Assembly: GCF_028640845.1 (NCBI RefSeq)
Contig: NC_080542.1
Span: forward strand, 129,540,580 to 129,604,579
Source of the DNA: Ahaetulla prasina
Lineage: Eukaryota; Chordata; Lepidosauria; Squamata; Colubridae
Reading direction: 5' to 3'
DNA: 64,000 nt
Below, piece after piece: positions 1 to 11,042 of this stretch. The translations under genes and the position numbers were made by a program. The first letter of the stretch is position 1, and every line of letters starts with the position of its first letter. The notes under the pieces were generated by a model, which was not told the DNA's origin, made no database searches, and saw nothing but the letters and a program-made list of their open reading frames with translations.

Positions 1-132
1 AAAGGCTTGAACTGAGGTACTGTAAAAAGAATAAATAAGGCACAACTGCATGATCTTTTTTTTTCTTATACATGTGATATGTGTTTATTATGTTGTCAGG
101 CCTAAAACCAAGAGTGACAAATGGCAGTTCTT

Positions 133-498
133 TCAAGATGTGTTCCTTATTATTTCAGACTTACTGACAAAATCATGCCAGTCTGAGACTCTACTATCTG
201 CATTTTTCATATATTTTGTGAACTCTTTGTCAGGGATCCAAGTAACACCCCCAACGAAAGAAGACTCCAAGGCTTGAAGTTCCTCAAAGTTCCATTTTAT
301 TAGAGATGTCATATTGTCTGGGAAAACCTGAATCTGAAAACTTCCAGGTTTTCCCCACCCAAAGAAAAGTCCAGTACCCACATGTCCATCACATGGTCCA
401 ATAAAAGCACTATCCCATCTGGAAATGCCTCCCAGTTCCAACCCTTGACTCAGGGAGTCAAGAACATCATGCAGGGCAAGATGTTCTTGACTACCTGA
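133..498 (-). other. Unidentified open reading frame, possible exon
   Basis: An open frame of about 122 codons runs on the minus strand and ends at a TGA at 133. The first 20 codons lie upstream of any start codon, so the frame has no clear ATG of its own. Just upstream (about 499-510) the minus strand reads TTCCTTTCTCAG, which resembles a splice acceptor, so this could be a terminal exon. The composition looks protein-like and not repeat-derived (for example the stretches ISRWDSAFIGPCDGHVG and VGGVTWIPDKEFTKY, few low-complexity runs). I do not recognise the family. It could equally be a decayed retroelement or viral-like fragment, or a chance frame. Confidence 0.3.
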
Positions 499-1140
499 GA
501 AAGGAATGTTATTATGATTTTATATCACCCCTACTCCATACAATCCCCCCTCCCAGTTTCTCACAATAGTAAATGTGGCAGACTTGAAGGCCCAATGCAA
601 AAGATAGCTTCCAGGCCTGACACTCTTAAGGAGAGTCTATCTTCACCTTCTTTCTCTCATATCTGATATCGGGCCTCTTCCTCCTCCTACTCCCCTGGAA
701 GGCAACCTCCCCACTTCCTCATCTGTGATATTCCATCACAGATATGTGTGACACTTATCAGAAAATGTGGGGCTCTGATCACATGGTTGTGTCCTCCATC
801 TTGGTTCTTTTGAGCTACTTCTAGATTTGTATATTGTGTGAACTGAGCCTATTGCAGTTTATTTAGATTAATAAGATTGTGGGATATAAGCATAACATGT
901 GAACCCAAACTTTAAGAATGCATACTACCAAATAAATATCCCCTAAGGCAAAAGATTTATACAGTGTGAAGAAAAATCAGAGTATATTTAATATCAGGTG
1001 AAAAAGCTAAATAATCTTATGCTTATAATATTATTTTCAATATTCTCATCAATCTAAATAATAGCATGTTAATAATTTTTAAACGTATTATAGAAAATCA
1101 AGACATGTAAATAACACAGTGTACTGAGATTTAAAACAGA

Positions 1141-1141
<1 letters not shown>
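499..1141. other. Intergenic DNA, nothing recognised
   Basis: No open frame, repeat family or structured motif was recognised. The first part is moderately GC-balanced and the rest, from about 880, is AT-rich. Confidence 0.4.
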
Positions 1142-1173
<32 letters not shown>

Positions 1174-1215
1174 TGAGTGCGTGCATTGTGTGTGTGTATA
1201 TATGTATGTGTATGT

Positions 1216-1285
<70 letters not shown>
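1142..1285. repeat. Compound (GT)n-(AT)n microsatellite
   Basis: A (GT)n run at 1142-1172 passes through degenerate GTGA/GTAT units into a long (TA)n tract at about 1223-1276. It directly abuts the left inverted repeat of the Penelope-like element. Confidence 0.95.
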
Positions 1286-1286
<1 letters not shown>

Positions 1287-1454
1287 GGTCTTTGGTTATT
1301 CAGGTTTTCTCCCGCGTAAAATTGGAAGTGTCTTGGCGACGTTTCGACGAAGTCTCATTCGTCATCTTCAGGCTTCAGCTTTGTGCTTCTGGGAGCAATG
1401 TGTGATTGCAGCTGTTTCTTCCTTTTTAACTGCTAGTGGGGGTTTGAACTGATT
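1286..1454 (-). repeat. Left inverted terminal repeat of the Penelope-like element
   Basis: It pairs with 2343-2510. The minus strand carries GAATGAG, then GACTTCGTC, then GAAACGTC, a hammerhead-ribozyme-like arrangement; the core at the CUGANGA position is imperfect. Confidence 0.85.
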
Positions 1455-1480
1455 AAGTAGTTGAACTTTTTAACTTTTAA

Positions 1481-2371
1481 GACAGAGAACAAGAAAACGG
1501 CACAGCCCTCCTCCCATATATAAAAGGCACCACAGACAGAATCAGCAAGATCCTGCACAAACACAACATCAAGACAGCATTCTGCACAAACCGAAAAATA
1601 TCCACCATCCTAAGAAACCCCAAAGACAAAATTGAGTTAGAAAATCAAGGAGTATATGAAATCCCATGCACCGCCTGCCCCTCCACATACATTGGACAAA
1701 CCAACAGAAGAATAAGTGCACGCATTGAAGAACATAAGAACTCAGTCAAAAAAGAGGAACCAACTTCTTCCCTGGTCCAACACTTTAAAGTCACAGGACA
1801 TGATATTGACTTTAAAAAGACCAGAACTATCGCCAAAACTGAACACTTTAACAACAGAATAATCAGAGAAGCCATTGAGATAGAAAAACGCCCACACAGC
1901 ATGAACAAACGAGATGATACTTCCCGCCTACCAGCCATTTGGAAACCTGCCCTTATTGACAAACGAGTCCCTAACATGAGGAATGACACCAGACCCACAC
2001 TCATGAGGTCCACACAGGATGTCACCACCGCACATCCACCCAGAAAGCAGACCCAAACCCACACTGATCATGAAGCACGACCAAGGACCAGAAGCCAGAC
2101 CGCAGCTGCAACATTAGCCATTTCAAACCCCTCCAATCCATACATGCAGCAGACTGACACCCACTATGAAGATGTAGCACGACCACAAAGCCAAACAACA
2201 GCTATGCAGCTCACCAGCTCAAATCCCTCTGCAACACAGACTAAACTGAGCACAACCAAGCCCCCACCAAACAGGACACACCCCCATCCAATCAGAGCAC
2301 AAAAAAACCCCATCCAACCAGAGCACACCCAAGCTTCCACCCAATCAGATCAAACCACCACTAGCAGTTAA
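1481..2371 (+). pseudogene. Penelope-like reverse transcriptase tail plus GIY-YIG endonuclease (fragment)
   Basis: An uninterrupted frame of 296 codons is open at its 5' side and ends in TAA at 2371. Codons about 14-50 resemble the end of the Penelope reverse transcriptase (IKGTTDRISKILHKHNIKT). From 1649 the frame reads GVYEIPC, then TYIGQTNRRI, the paired GIY and YIG motifs with the following arginine, and about 35 residues later a conserved helix region ending REAIEIEK. The last 130 codons are rich in Thr, Gln, Pro and Ser and look like a low-complexity tail. The endonuclease would nick target DNA to prime integration. No stop or frameshift interrupts the fragment, but the catalytic reverse transcriptase is absent and no start codon fits, so it is not expected to work alone. 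Confidence 0.85.
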
Positions 2372-2510
2372 AAGGAAGACACAGCTGCGATCACACACTG
2401 CTCCCAGAAGCACGAAGCTGAAGCCTGAAGATGACGAATGAGACTTCATCGAAACGTCGCCAAGACACTTCCAATTTTACACAGGACAAAACCCGAACAA
2501 CCAAAAACCT
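2343..2510 (+). repeat. Right inverted terminal repeat of the Penelope-like element
   Basis: Near reverse complement of 1286-1454. The plus strand carries GAATGAG-GACTTCATC-like-GAAACGTC, the same hammerhead-like order as in the left repeat. The repeat overlaps the last codons of the GIY-YIG frame. Confidence 0.85.
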
Positions 2511-2524
2511 ATATATATATAGGT

Positions 2525-2645
2525 AGGTCTTTGGTTATTCGGGTTTTCTCCCGTTTAAAATTGGAAGTGTCTTGGCGACGTTTCGACGAAGTCTCATTCA
2601 TCATCTTCAGGATGCTGTCTTCAGCTTTGTGCTTCTAGGAGCTCC
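2525..2645 (-). repeat. Extra partial Penelope-like terminal repeat
   Basis: Same orientation and sequence as 1286-1405 with scattered differences (GGGTTTTCTCCCGTTT against CAGGTTTTCTCCCGCG). It carries the GAAACGTCG/GAATGAG block on the minus strand. It follows the right repeat after a short (TA)n, so this is a partial tandem or second truncated insertion. Confidence 0.8.
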
Positions 2646-2651
2646 TCAGAA

Positions 2652-2669
2652 AACACACACACACACACA

Positions 2670-2703
<34 letters not shown>

Positions 2704-2725
2704 ATATATATATTATATACACACA
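2652..2725. repeat. Palindromic (CA)n(GT)n microsatellite
   Basis: (AC)n switches to (GT)n at about 2671 around ACGT, making a perfect inverted dinucleotide repeat that could fold on itself. An AT-rich tail follows. Confidence 0.9.
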
Positions 2726-2941
2726 CAAACCTTTAGTGATTGGAAGGTAAATTGTTTCAAACTCTTGTGCTATTGAGTGAGATTAAATTTTAAAAAATAA
2801 GCCATTTTGCAGAGGCTCTTCCCCATTTCTACTTAATTATCCCCCAGCAAATTAATAAAAAAACAAACCTGTTGTTTGTACCACATCCTGCTGAGCATAC
2901 AAGGTTGATTTGTCGACATTATTATCTGAGCTAGCTTCATC

Positions 2942-2986
<45 letters not shown>

Positions 2987-4825
2987 TGTGCAGCCTTATT
3001 TGTTTATTACTTGCCTACAGCACTTTGTTTTTTGGTCACAATCATGATAGATCCATTTTCTATATAATGATAAAAATGCATCAATAAATGTGAGTGCCCT
3101 CTCACAGCGCTGCCCCTTTCCATTTTTGTCAATAGCATGATGATTTTATCTTGCTGGCTGTGTTTTGACAAAAAGAACTGTGGGTTTGCCAGCCAAACAC
3201 TGCATCATGGAGTAGAGCCTTTTGTAATAGCATGATAGGCGTTTCAGCAAAGGACCATCAAACTGCACTAGCCTGGGGGGTTGGCTGTGCCCAGAATAAA
3301 AGGGTACTGCAAAATTGCTCAGTTAATGCTTGTTCCTAATTAATTAGAATTTAAGAGTGGCTTGAAATTCTGCCATGCTCAAAGCAGCATTTGGCTGAAG
3401 GCCAGCCATGTGTACAAATGGTAGAAGGTATATGGCTCAGTGGGAAGCCAAAGGATCCAGTCACAGACATGTTCTCTTTTTTTGGCCCATAATGATCTCT
3501 AGACAAAAAAAATCACCTGTAATTGGGAAAAAAAGTTTGGCAGAAGGCTGGTGAAGAGGAACATTGTCTAAAAATCAACAAAAAGAGGATAAATGAGCAC
3601 TTGCTGCAGACTTATGTGACTTATGGACATCATGCCAGCCTGCAGCAAAATGCAACTGTGGCTTTTGCTATGGAGGTTCAAGATGGTTTCCCCTGGTGGA
3701 TAGTAAATCAAGTATTTTGGAGGGTTGGGGCCATACTTTTAATTTGTTCTGCTCTTGGGCAAAAAGTTACAATCATGGATGACTTCATCCATTTTTCCAG
3801 GCATGTTGCTTGCCATTGACTTTTTCTGGAATGCTTTCCCAACTTCCCAGCCTAGTTTATAGCTGTGGGAGTTCCTAATCCCTTATCACTGAGTATTTAC
3901 CAGTCCTTACCAATGCTAGTTAGGTGGTATCATTTGCTGCAACCAATGGCTATCAGAAAAATAATAGTAATAATTAATGCCTACATTGACAATTACTGAC
4001 TATTTAATATACACAATTTTTGAGTAAGTTTGGGAGAAAGAAATTTTCAGCCAAATTTTCCTAAGATTATCTTGTAAGTGTATCAGAAAGTTGTCCTTTA
4101 ATTTGCATGGACAAAATTGTGGTGATAAACTCTTATGTCCACATTCCTGACTGTTAGTAATATTTGTTGGGGATGCTGGAAGATGAAATCCAACATTTCA
4201 ATTTTAATTTGGTTTCTTGTTTCCATCTTTTATCATGTAACATCATATAGCTAATCAATACTGAAAAACAAAACAAAAACAAAATAACACTATCAAGCAT
4301 TAACTCTTCGTTATCAACCCTACTTGGAAATATAAAGCACTGAATCTACATTCACGACCCCCTCCACTATTTAGCCTGGCAAATCTTCTGAATGTAATGA
4401 CCCAATAGTTTATTTCTGACATCCCATTTGTTTTTATGTTTTACAAAAGGCCAGGGTCTCTCTTTGCCTCAATCAAGAGGACTGTTTTCCATGAAACCAC
4501 AATTCAATGAACATGGAGCCAAACATAGGGAACCAAACCACTTTCATTAAGACCACAACAAATACTGCACTTATGCATTCAGCAGTAGTCAAACTCAATG
4601 CAAAACCATTTTTATTTTACTTCTTGAGCACTTGTTTAGTAGTCAGTCCCAGTACTAGAATTATGTGGTTAAAAAAAACAAGGGGACTTTAGTAAAACCC
4701 ACAAGCTTGCCCCATAATTTTTACAACAATATCCCCCTTACAATTTTCACAAGGAATAAGGGCAAGCTATTAAATTACTAAATAAACATCTAGTCTGGAG
4801 TCAAGAAAAGTGTCTTATTTATATT
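2726..4825. other. Intergenic DNA with a (GT)n tract
   Basis: A (GT)n run lies at about 2945-2985. Elsewhere I see no recognisable coding region or transposon. The open frames at 3523-3819 and 4507-4692 have no recognisable domain and look like chance. Confidence 0.5.
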
Positions 4826-4982
4826 CCTTCCTTCCTTCCTTCCTTCCTTCCTTCCTTCCTTCCTTCCTTCCTTCCTTCCTTCCTTCCTTCCTTCCTTCCC
4901 TCCCACAACATTTCACATGGCTTAGATCCAATAACTCTTCCTTCCTCCCTCCCTCCCTCCTCCCTCCCTCCCTTCCTTCCTA
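4826..4982. repeat. (CTTC)n and (CCCT)n microsatellites
   Basis: A CTTC tetranucleotide run occupies about 4829-4900, and a CCCT/CCTT run lies at about 4942-4981, separated by a short unique stretch. Confidence 0.95.
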
Positions 4983-5789
4983 GATTTTGGCTTCATCTTA
5001 AATTAGATCCTAAGAGAAAATTAACTAATTCTAAGAGTAAGGACTAAGCAAACATATAAGTAAAATTTGCTGCCGGAAATATGAATTGTATTTATACTAC
5101 AAGTTAAGGGAGAGTTAATTTGATTATTACTGATGTGAATGAAAAGTCAAGGCTCAAAGTCAGACTTTTAGGCAATGACCACTGCCCAGAGTAAAAAGTT
5201 GGAAAGTTGTAGAAGAGCTTAGGTGGAGGCAGGTGGAAAATGAGAAATATGGGCAGATTGTGGATTTGCACAGCAGCTGGGTGACCATGTGTATAGGACT
5301 CACAGCTCAGATGGTGTTAGCAGCTACCAAACTTTGCCAACTGGCAGTACAAACTCTGATAAGGATATGTTTGGATTTATTTCTTCTTGACTCCATCAAA
5401 CCCGAGGTTGTTTGGAGGAACTCTATAAACCATCATAAAAGTATTCTTTGCTCTAAGAAACAAAAACATAAAATTCAACAATTATTCTTGCCAGTTAACT
5501 CCTTATTCTGGTCAGTTAGATATTGAGGAGAAGAAGGAAATGAAACAGCAGCACATGATCCAAATATGGATTTGAAACAAATTCTATAATATAGATGACA
5601 GTTTGGAAATCATTACTATAACTTATGTCAAAACAAATGATGCCAAAATAACACTTGCAACGTCTCTATCAAGCAAATACATAATCTGAAATGCATGCAG
5701 AATGAGATTCTGATTTCTTACTGCTATACCAAAATATTACACTGTGAACAACAATTTAATATAACCAATTTGTGTAGATGTTGCATTCA
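4983..5789. other. Intergenic DNA, nothing recognised
   Basis: A 97-codon frame at 5233-5526 shows no domain, no repeat and no sign of splicing. Nothing else stands out. Confidence 0.4.
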
Positions 5790-6140
5790 AGTAAAACATA
5801 TGAAGAATGGTAGAAGGAATTGGGCATGTTTATTTTAATGAACAAAAGAGCTAGGACTGACATGATAGCAGTGTTCCAATATCTAAAGTGCTGCCACAAA
5901 GAAGAGGGGGTCAACCTATTTTCCAAAGCATCTGCATGCAAGACAAGAAGCAATGATTGGAAACTAATCAAGAAGAGAATCAACCTAGAAGTAAGGAGAA
6001 ATTTTCTGACAATTAAAACAATTAACCAGTGGAACAGCTTGCCTTCTGAAGTTGTAAGTGCTCCAACACTGGAGTTTTAAAGAAAAGATTGGACAACCAC
6101 TTGTCTGAAATAGTACAGGGTTTCTTGCCTGAGCAAGGTC
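5790..6140 (+). mobile_element. 5'-truncated CR1 LINE, C-terminal end
   Basis: The plus strand encodes the end of a CR1 reverse transcriptase polypeptide. Residues such as TDMIAVFQYLKCCHKEEGV, TRSNDWKLIKKRINLEVRRN and NQWNSLPSEVVSAPTLEF match, region by region, the better copies at 18735 and 22919 in this window. A TAA interrupts after TLEF. The 3' side ends near a short perfect inverted repeat, GCAAGGTC/GACCTTGC, at about 6133-6154. It is an old copy with no terminal microsatellite. Confidence 0.85.
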
Positions 6141-7786
6141 AGGCAAGACCTTGCCTGTTATTCTGATTTCTATAGAATAAAACAACATTGTACAAACACC
6201 TTGAGATGCTGTGATCATAACAGTTTCAGTCAGGGACAACATGACCTCAACATGCTTACTTTCAAAACTAACTTGAATCATCTCAGGTTGGTAGAATTGC
6301 GTGCTAAACTATTCACAAGATCTAATTAGAGGCCAATAAGATCACACTTAAAGGGAAAATTTAGGACTTAAGATGCTTCCACATCATCTATACTGGAGAA
6401 TATCAAATGGAGAAAATTGCTGTAGAAGAAATCAGATAAATAATGATTTCCTTGATGTACTGATTTAGTTAGAACTGACAGCTAAAAAATAAATTCAGCC
6501 TAAATAAATAAAATTCTTTGTGTTTCTCTCTGTGTGTGTTATTGGGGAGGAAGCTGGTGTTGTGTCATGATCCAATCTCTTGTACATACATGTACAAGGA
6601 AGCAGAGATTGACTTGCAACATCCTGTCCATGCCATGGGCTTCTGAATGACCATGTGCAGGCTAATAATCATATTATTTATCCTGTATCCTTTCTTAGTC
6701 CTAGAGCGTCTGTTACAAATGACTATTTTTCAGTATCATACTGTCTCCTGTATTTTTTCCTACAAGTTTTTAATTCAGTAAGATGAAAGAAAAATTACAT
6801 TTGCCATTTTTTCAAAGGATGAGAGAGCTGTCATGGTTAAAGAATAACATTCTTATTTAATGATGAGGGATGTTTGTGAATTCCTGGTTTGCACTGTCCA
6901 GTTATTTCTCCAGCAGTCTGTACTTTCTTAGTTTCTCACATTTCAGTTCAATCCATTGCCGTTTGTTTAATACAGAAAACCATAAATTATGGATTTTTTC
7001 CCATTGGGATTTTACAGTCATAGTACAAGTCTCACCCTGACCGGAAATCTGCCTTTGGGAACTTGAGAATTTCCCAGAGAAATTAGGAAAAATCATTCAA
7101 AGGGTTTTTCTGGCAACAAATCTGATGGAGAATTTCCAATGGAAAAGGATGTTTGTGCTTAGTGTGAAGTTTTCAGGAGACAAGCTTCTTCCATCAAATA
7201 AGATAAGAAAACATATGTTTGGATTTAATAATATATTTTATATAAGGGGATGACACTGATTCACAGTCCAATGTCTGGATCATCCATTATTATTATTTTT
7301 TTAAAAAAAGCATTTCAGTCACCTAGAAATAATCTAAGATATATGTTCTTGCAACTGAAAACTTGACATTTATCTTAAGCAAAAGCTTCCACTTCAGTCC
7401 AATATACCAAAAAAGGGCTTGACCGAGGAATGAATACTTATTTAGAAATATGAGTTGTTAAACAATTTATGCCTCCTAAATATCCTTAAAGTGCTGAGTG
7501 TTTTTTCTCCCTTCCTCTTTCTAAAGTTTATTGAATTGTTAATAATCATGTTGTCATTTTCTGAAGACTTGGCACCAGGACTTTATTCTTTGCACACAGA
7601 AGCTGCAATAAGCATCTGATTGTCATTATATCAGAAACTTGCAGCCTTGAGTTCTGCTAAGTAAAGGTTTATTTTACATTTCAAAAGTCAGTGTGTACAG
7701 AACGACTAAATCTTTTTCAGAACTGTGCTGCATACTCTTGTCAAATAATTAAAAAAAATGAATTCAGACAAATATTTACTTTTTTT
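6141..7786. other. Intergenic DNA, nothing recognised
   Basis: AT-rich sequence with only short frames and no recognised repeat. Confidence 0.4.
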
Positions 7787-8765
7787 TATCATTTGAGACA
7801 ATGATGAATCTGCATACAGACAGGAGATTGAAGAACTAGTCTTGTGGTGTGACCGGAACAATCTGGAACTGAACACACTCAAAACCGTAGAAATGGTGGT
7901 AGACTTTAGGAGAAACCCTTCCATACTTCTACCTCTTACAATACTAGACAACACATTATCAACAGTGGAGACCTTCAGATTTCTAGGTTCTATCATATCG
8001 CAAGATCTAAAATGGACAGCTAACAACAAAAACGTCTCAAAAAAGCACAACAAAGAATGTTCTTTCTGCATCAACTCAGAAAGCTCAAACTGCCCAAGGA
8101 GCTGCTGATACAGTTCTACAGAGGAATTATTTAGTCTGTCATCTGCACCTCTATAACTGTCTGGTTTGGTTTTGCAACCCAACAAGAAAGACACCAGAGG
8201 ATAATTAGAACTGCAGAAAAAATAATTGCTCCCAACCTGCCTTCCATTGAGGACCTGTATACTGCACGAGTCAAAAAGAGGGCTGTGAAAATATTTACGA
8301 ACCCCTCACATCCTGGACATAAACTGTTACAACTCCTACCCTCAAAATGACGCTATAGAGCATTGCACACCAGAACAACTAGACACAAGAACAGTTTTTT
8401 CCCGAAGGCCATCACTCTGCTAAACAATTAATTCCCTCAACACTGTCAAACTATTTACTAAATCTGCACTACTATTAATCTTCTCATTGTTCCCATCACC
8501 AATCTTTTTCCACTTATGACTGTATGACTGTAACTTTGTTGCTGGCAGTCCTTATGATTTATATTGATATATTGACTATCATTTGTGTTGTAAATGTTGT
8601 ACCTTGATGAACGTATCTTTTATTTTATGTACACTGAGAGCATATGCACCAAGACAAATTCCTTGTGTGTCCAATCACACTTGGCCAATAAAAAAATTCT
8701 ATTCTATTCTATTCTATTCTATTCTATTCTATTCTATTCTATTCTATTCTATTCTATTCTATTCT
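7787..8765 (+). mobile_element. 5'-truncated LINE-C (L2-like) with (ATTCT)n tail
   Basis: From about 7787 the plus strand matches 42838-43830 of the longer copy: the reverse transcriptase C-terminus (LWCDRNNLELNTLKTVEM), a 3' untranslated region ending TTGGCCAATAAA, then (ATTCT)n from 8697. Stops and indels break the frame, for example after SSNCPRSC. A shared 12-mer AAAAAATGAATT occurs at 7753-7764 and 8775-8786 and may be the target-site duplication, leaving about 23 bp of extra sequence at the 5' junction. The L2/L3 group assignment is by protein resemblance. Confidence 0.85.
8697..8765. repeat. (ATTCT)n microsatellite seeded by LINE-C
   Basis: About 13 perfect ATTCT units start exactly where the LINE-C 3' end stops, as in the copy at 43742. 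Confidence 0.95.
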
Positions 8766-8786
8766 TATATTTTTAAAAAATGAATT

Positions 8787-9127
8787 GCCCTTTTTCTTAT
8801 ATGAAAGCTAATTTCTTTTCTTTCTCTCACCCTCCTACTATCTCCTGTGAAATACTGTGAGATACTGTTGCATGTGAGAGTAACATGATGGTACGTACCT
8901 AATTTTTATAATCAGTCAATACATAGAGCATCATTCTTCTCATAATTTTAACTTCAGAGTCTATTGCTGCAGTCACATAACATACGAAATATATGCAAGT
9001 AATGGTACCTGATTGCCATGTTTACTCTGGCAAATAACACCTATATGTTATTCTGCCAAGGAAATTTATACATGCATAACCAGAAAGATAAATTTAGGAG
9101 ATTTTTTTTTAAAAAAAGTTGAACTTG
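8787..9127. other. Intergenic DNA, nothing recognised
   Basis: Short AT-rich stretch between two retroelements with no recognised content. Confidence 0.4.
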
Positions 9128-9600
9128 AGAGATTTTTATGGAGATTCTCAGTCATCCAGGTCATGGTTGTCCCAAAGAGTCAACTGGACTTTCTGGTTTT
9201 TTCTTTGAAGACATTTTGCTTCTCATCCAAGAAGCTTCTTCAGCTCTGACTGGATGGTAGGGAATGGAAGGATTTATACTCTTTGCAGACAGCTTTTTCA
9301 AAAAGAATCCAAAAAGAATTTGCATTCTTTTAGTGGATAATTAAGGTCACCTGGAGGTTTATCTGTGTCATCAGGGTCACCTGAGTAATGCAAATGGGTG
9401 TGGTGCCTTCTTGGAACTGTTGAAGGACTGTGTGGTAGATTGGAGATAAATGATCTTGTATCCCTCTCCTTCTGTTGAGAAAGAGCTGTTCAGTTTTGAC
9501 ATAGATAGCCTTTTAAACTCCTCTTTCAAACTAGTGATCCTCTCTATCCAAAATATGGACTTTGTTGTCTTCAAAAGAGCGGTGTATATCTTTTAGTTGA
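9128..9600 (-). mobile_element. Penelope-like element fragment, second family
   Basis: On the minus strand, 9592-9340 decodes to the C-terminal part of a Penelope-type protein: a DREDH-FERGV-KAIYVKTEQ-LNRRRG-HLSPIYH order like that which follows the GIY-YIG core in these elements, with a TAG and a TAA inside. Downstream (9240-9130) is the terminal-repeat motif containing AAGAAGCTTCTTGGATGAG, again hammerhead-like, ending in the stretch that reads as CATCCAGGTCATGGTTGTCC on the plus strand. The same tail recurs at 27720 and 50640. Confidence 0.75.
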
Positions 9601-10044
9601 ACTTGAGAGCTTCAGCAGATACAAAGTTCAAAGTCAGGGCATCTCCTCCAACTATGGGTCCTTGCCTCTTATTGTTAAATAAGGTCAGGTGCTATATTCT
9701 ATTTAAGGATCCTTGGAAAACACATTCCTAAAATGGATAGAGAGGCAACCAAAAGTGGGTTTCTATTTGTTGTTAAGATTAAACCAGATATGAGCAACTA
9801 TAGCCTTCCCTAGGTTGTGGAACTACAGTTCCCAGGTAGCATCAGTCAGTCTGGTCAAACAGAGATGCTTGAATTGTAACTCAGCAATTTCCTGAGGGAC
9901 ACACTTTTGTGTTCCACAGCTTACATCTGTTACATCTGTTGTAAGCTGATCTTTCTCAACCAATGATAGGTAATGTGGATGGAGAGAAGAAAAACTGGTG
10001 ATTCTGAAGGGAAAGAAATGCATATGTATCTTATACCACTAGAC
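9601..10044. other. Intergenic DNA with a possible hAT MITE remnant
   Basis: The stretch 9800-9850 (TGGAACTACAGTTCCCAGG) resembles the middle of a short hAT-type palindromic repeat common in reptiles. The last 8 bases are the target duplication of the next element. Confidence 0.35.
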
Positions 10045-10557
10045 CAGAGGGGTCAAACTCAGGGACGGGGGATGGATCTGGCCTTTAGAGTGCTTACATA
10101 TGGCTTGTGGGATAGCCCTGCAAATGTCCAGCCCATGGTGCCTCTGCAGTGAAAATGGAGTTCGGGATGGCCATATGCGACCCTCCTGAGCTCTGTTTTT
10201 GGCCATGATGGCCTCCTGCAGCCCTCTGCCAACAAAAATAGAGCTCAGGAGACCCATGAACAGGCACCCCCTTGGGGCTGCCTAGGGATTTGGACAGCCT
10301 GAACCACTTTCCAGGAGTCCTTTGCATGGCCTGAGAGGGAAGGCAAGACCCTTCTGAAAGGCAAGGATTTGGCTGTCTCCATGGTCTCGCCTTCCTCCAC
10401 TGGAGTCAATCATCCCCCCAGCCCTGCCCCAGCCACCACATGTGCCCCCGACATGAGTGATGTCAAGATGGCCATGGCCCCTGGCCACCCCCACAACCCC
10501 CTGAGGCCAAATACAATCCTGATGCGGCCCTCAATGAAATCGAGTTTGACACCCTTG
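10045..10557. mobile_element. Non-autonomous hAT-type DNA transposon, 513 bp
   Basis: The ends are imperfect inverted repeats (CAGAGGGGTCAAACTC at the left; the right end reads CAAGGGTGTCAAACTC when reverse-complemented). The flanks are an 8-bp duplication, CACTAGAC at 10037-10044 and CACTAGAT at 10558-10565, with one mismatch. An 8-bp duplication and CAG-type ends fit hAT. The interior is GC-rich with no transposase, so mobilisation would be in trans. Small frames inside are not meaningful. Confidence 0.8.
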
Positions 10558-10738
10558 CACTAGATAGACATCTGGCGGGATTGGTTACCTTTCTTTTTTC
10601 TTTTAATTGACATGTCTATCATCAATGAAAGTTTGTTTCTCACTAGTTCATTTTTTTGACATAGCAACAGTGCCCTTTGAAATATCAAGCATCGGTATAA
10701 TTAATATGGAAAACATGGTAGCTCTTAAGTTCAAGTAC

Positions 10739-10741
10739 ATT

Positions 10742-10800
<59 letters not shown>

Positions 10801-10803
10801 TTT
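10739..10803. repeat. (TTTA)n tail of LINE-A
   Basis: TTTA run of about 16 units at the 3' end of the minus-strand LINE-A. The counterparts at 14072-14167 and 15796-15884 differ in length (and one has a TTATTATT interruption). Confidence 0.95.
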
Positions 10804-11042
10804 GATTTCTATACCGCCCTTCTCCCAAAGGACTCAGGACTCACAGCCAATAAAATTACATATAATACAGATTAAGAAAAGTATTAAAAACTTATTCAAT
10901 ACATGGCATAAAAAACTAAAATAAGAATAAAAACCCCATTTAAAACTACATTTAAGCTAGCCCTGCGCAATGAAACAAAAGCGTCTTCAGCTCACAGTGA
11001 AAGGTCCGGAGGTCGGGGAGTTGATGAAGCCCCGGAGGCAGC

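Larger units (their letters stand above)
1286..2510 (+). mobile_element. Penelope-like retroelement fragment with inverted terminal repeats
   Basis: The element is bounded by inverted repeats of about 170 bp (1286-1454 and 2343-2510); the left starts AGGTCTTTGGTTATTC and the right ends with its near reverse complement. Between them lies an open frame with the end of a Penelope-type reverse transcriptase region and a GIY-YIG endonuclease. Terminal repeats in inverted orientation and a C-terminal GIY-YIG domain are typical of Penelope-like elements. Most of the reverse transcriptase is missing, so the copy is truncated. A third partial copy of the terminal repeat follows at 2525-2645 in the same orientation as the left one. 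Confidence 0.85.

Noticed and set aside
1145..1405. 86-codon frame with VCVCVC and YIYIYI runs
   Set aside because: It is only a translation of (GT)n and (AT)n microsatellite sequence.
7706..8194. 162-codon minus-strand frame
   Set aside because: It lies antisense to the LINE-C reverse transcriptase fragment and has no domain of its own.
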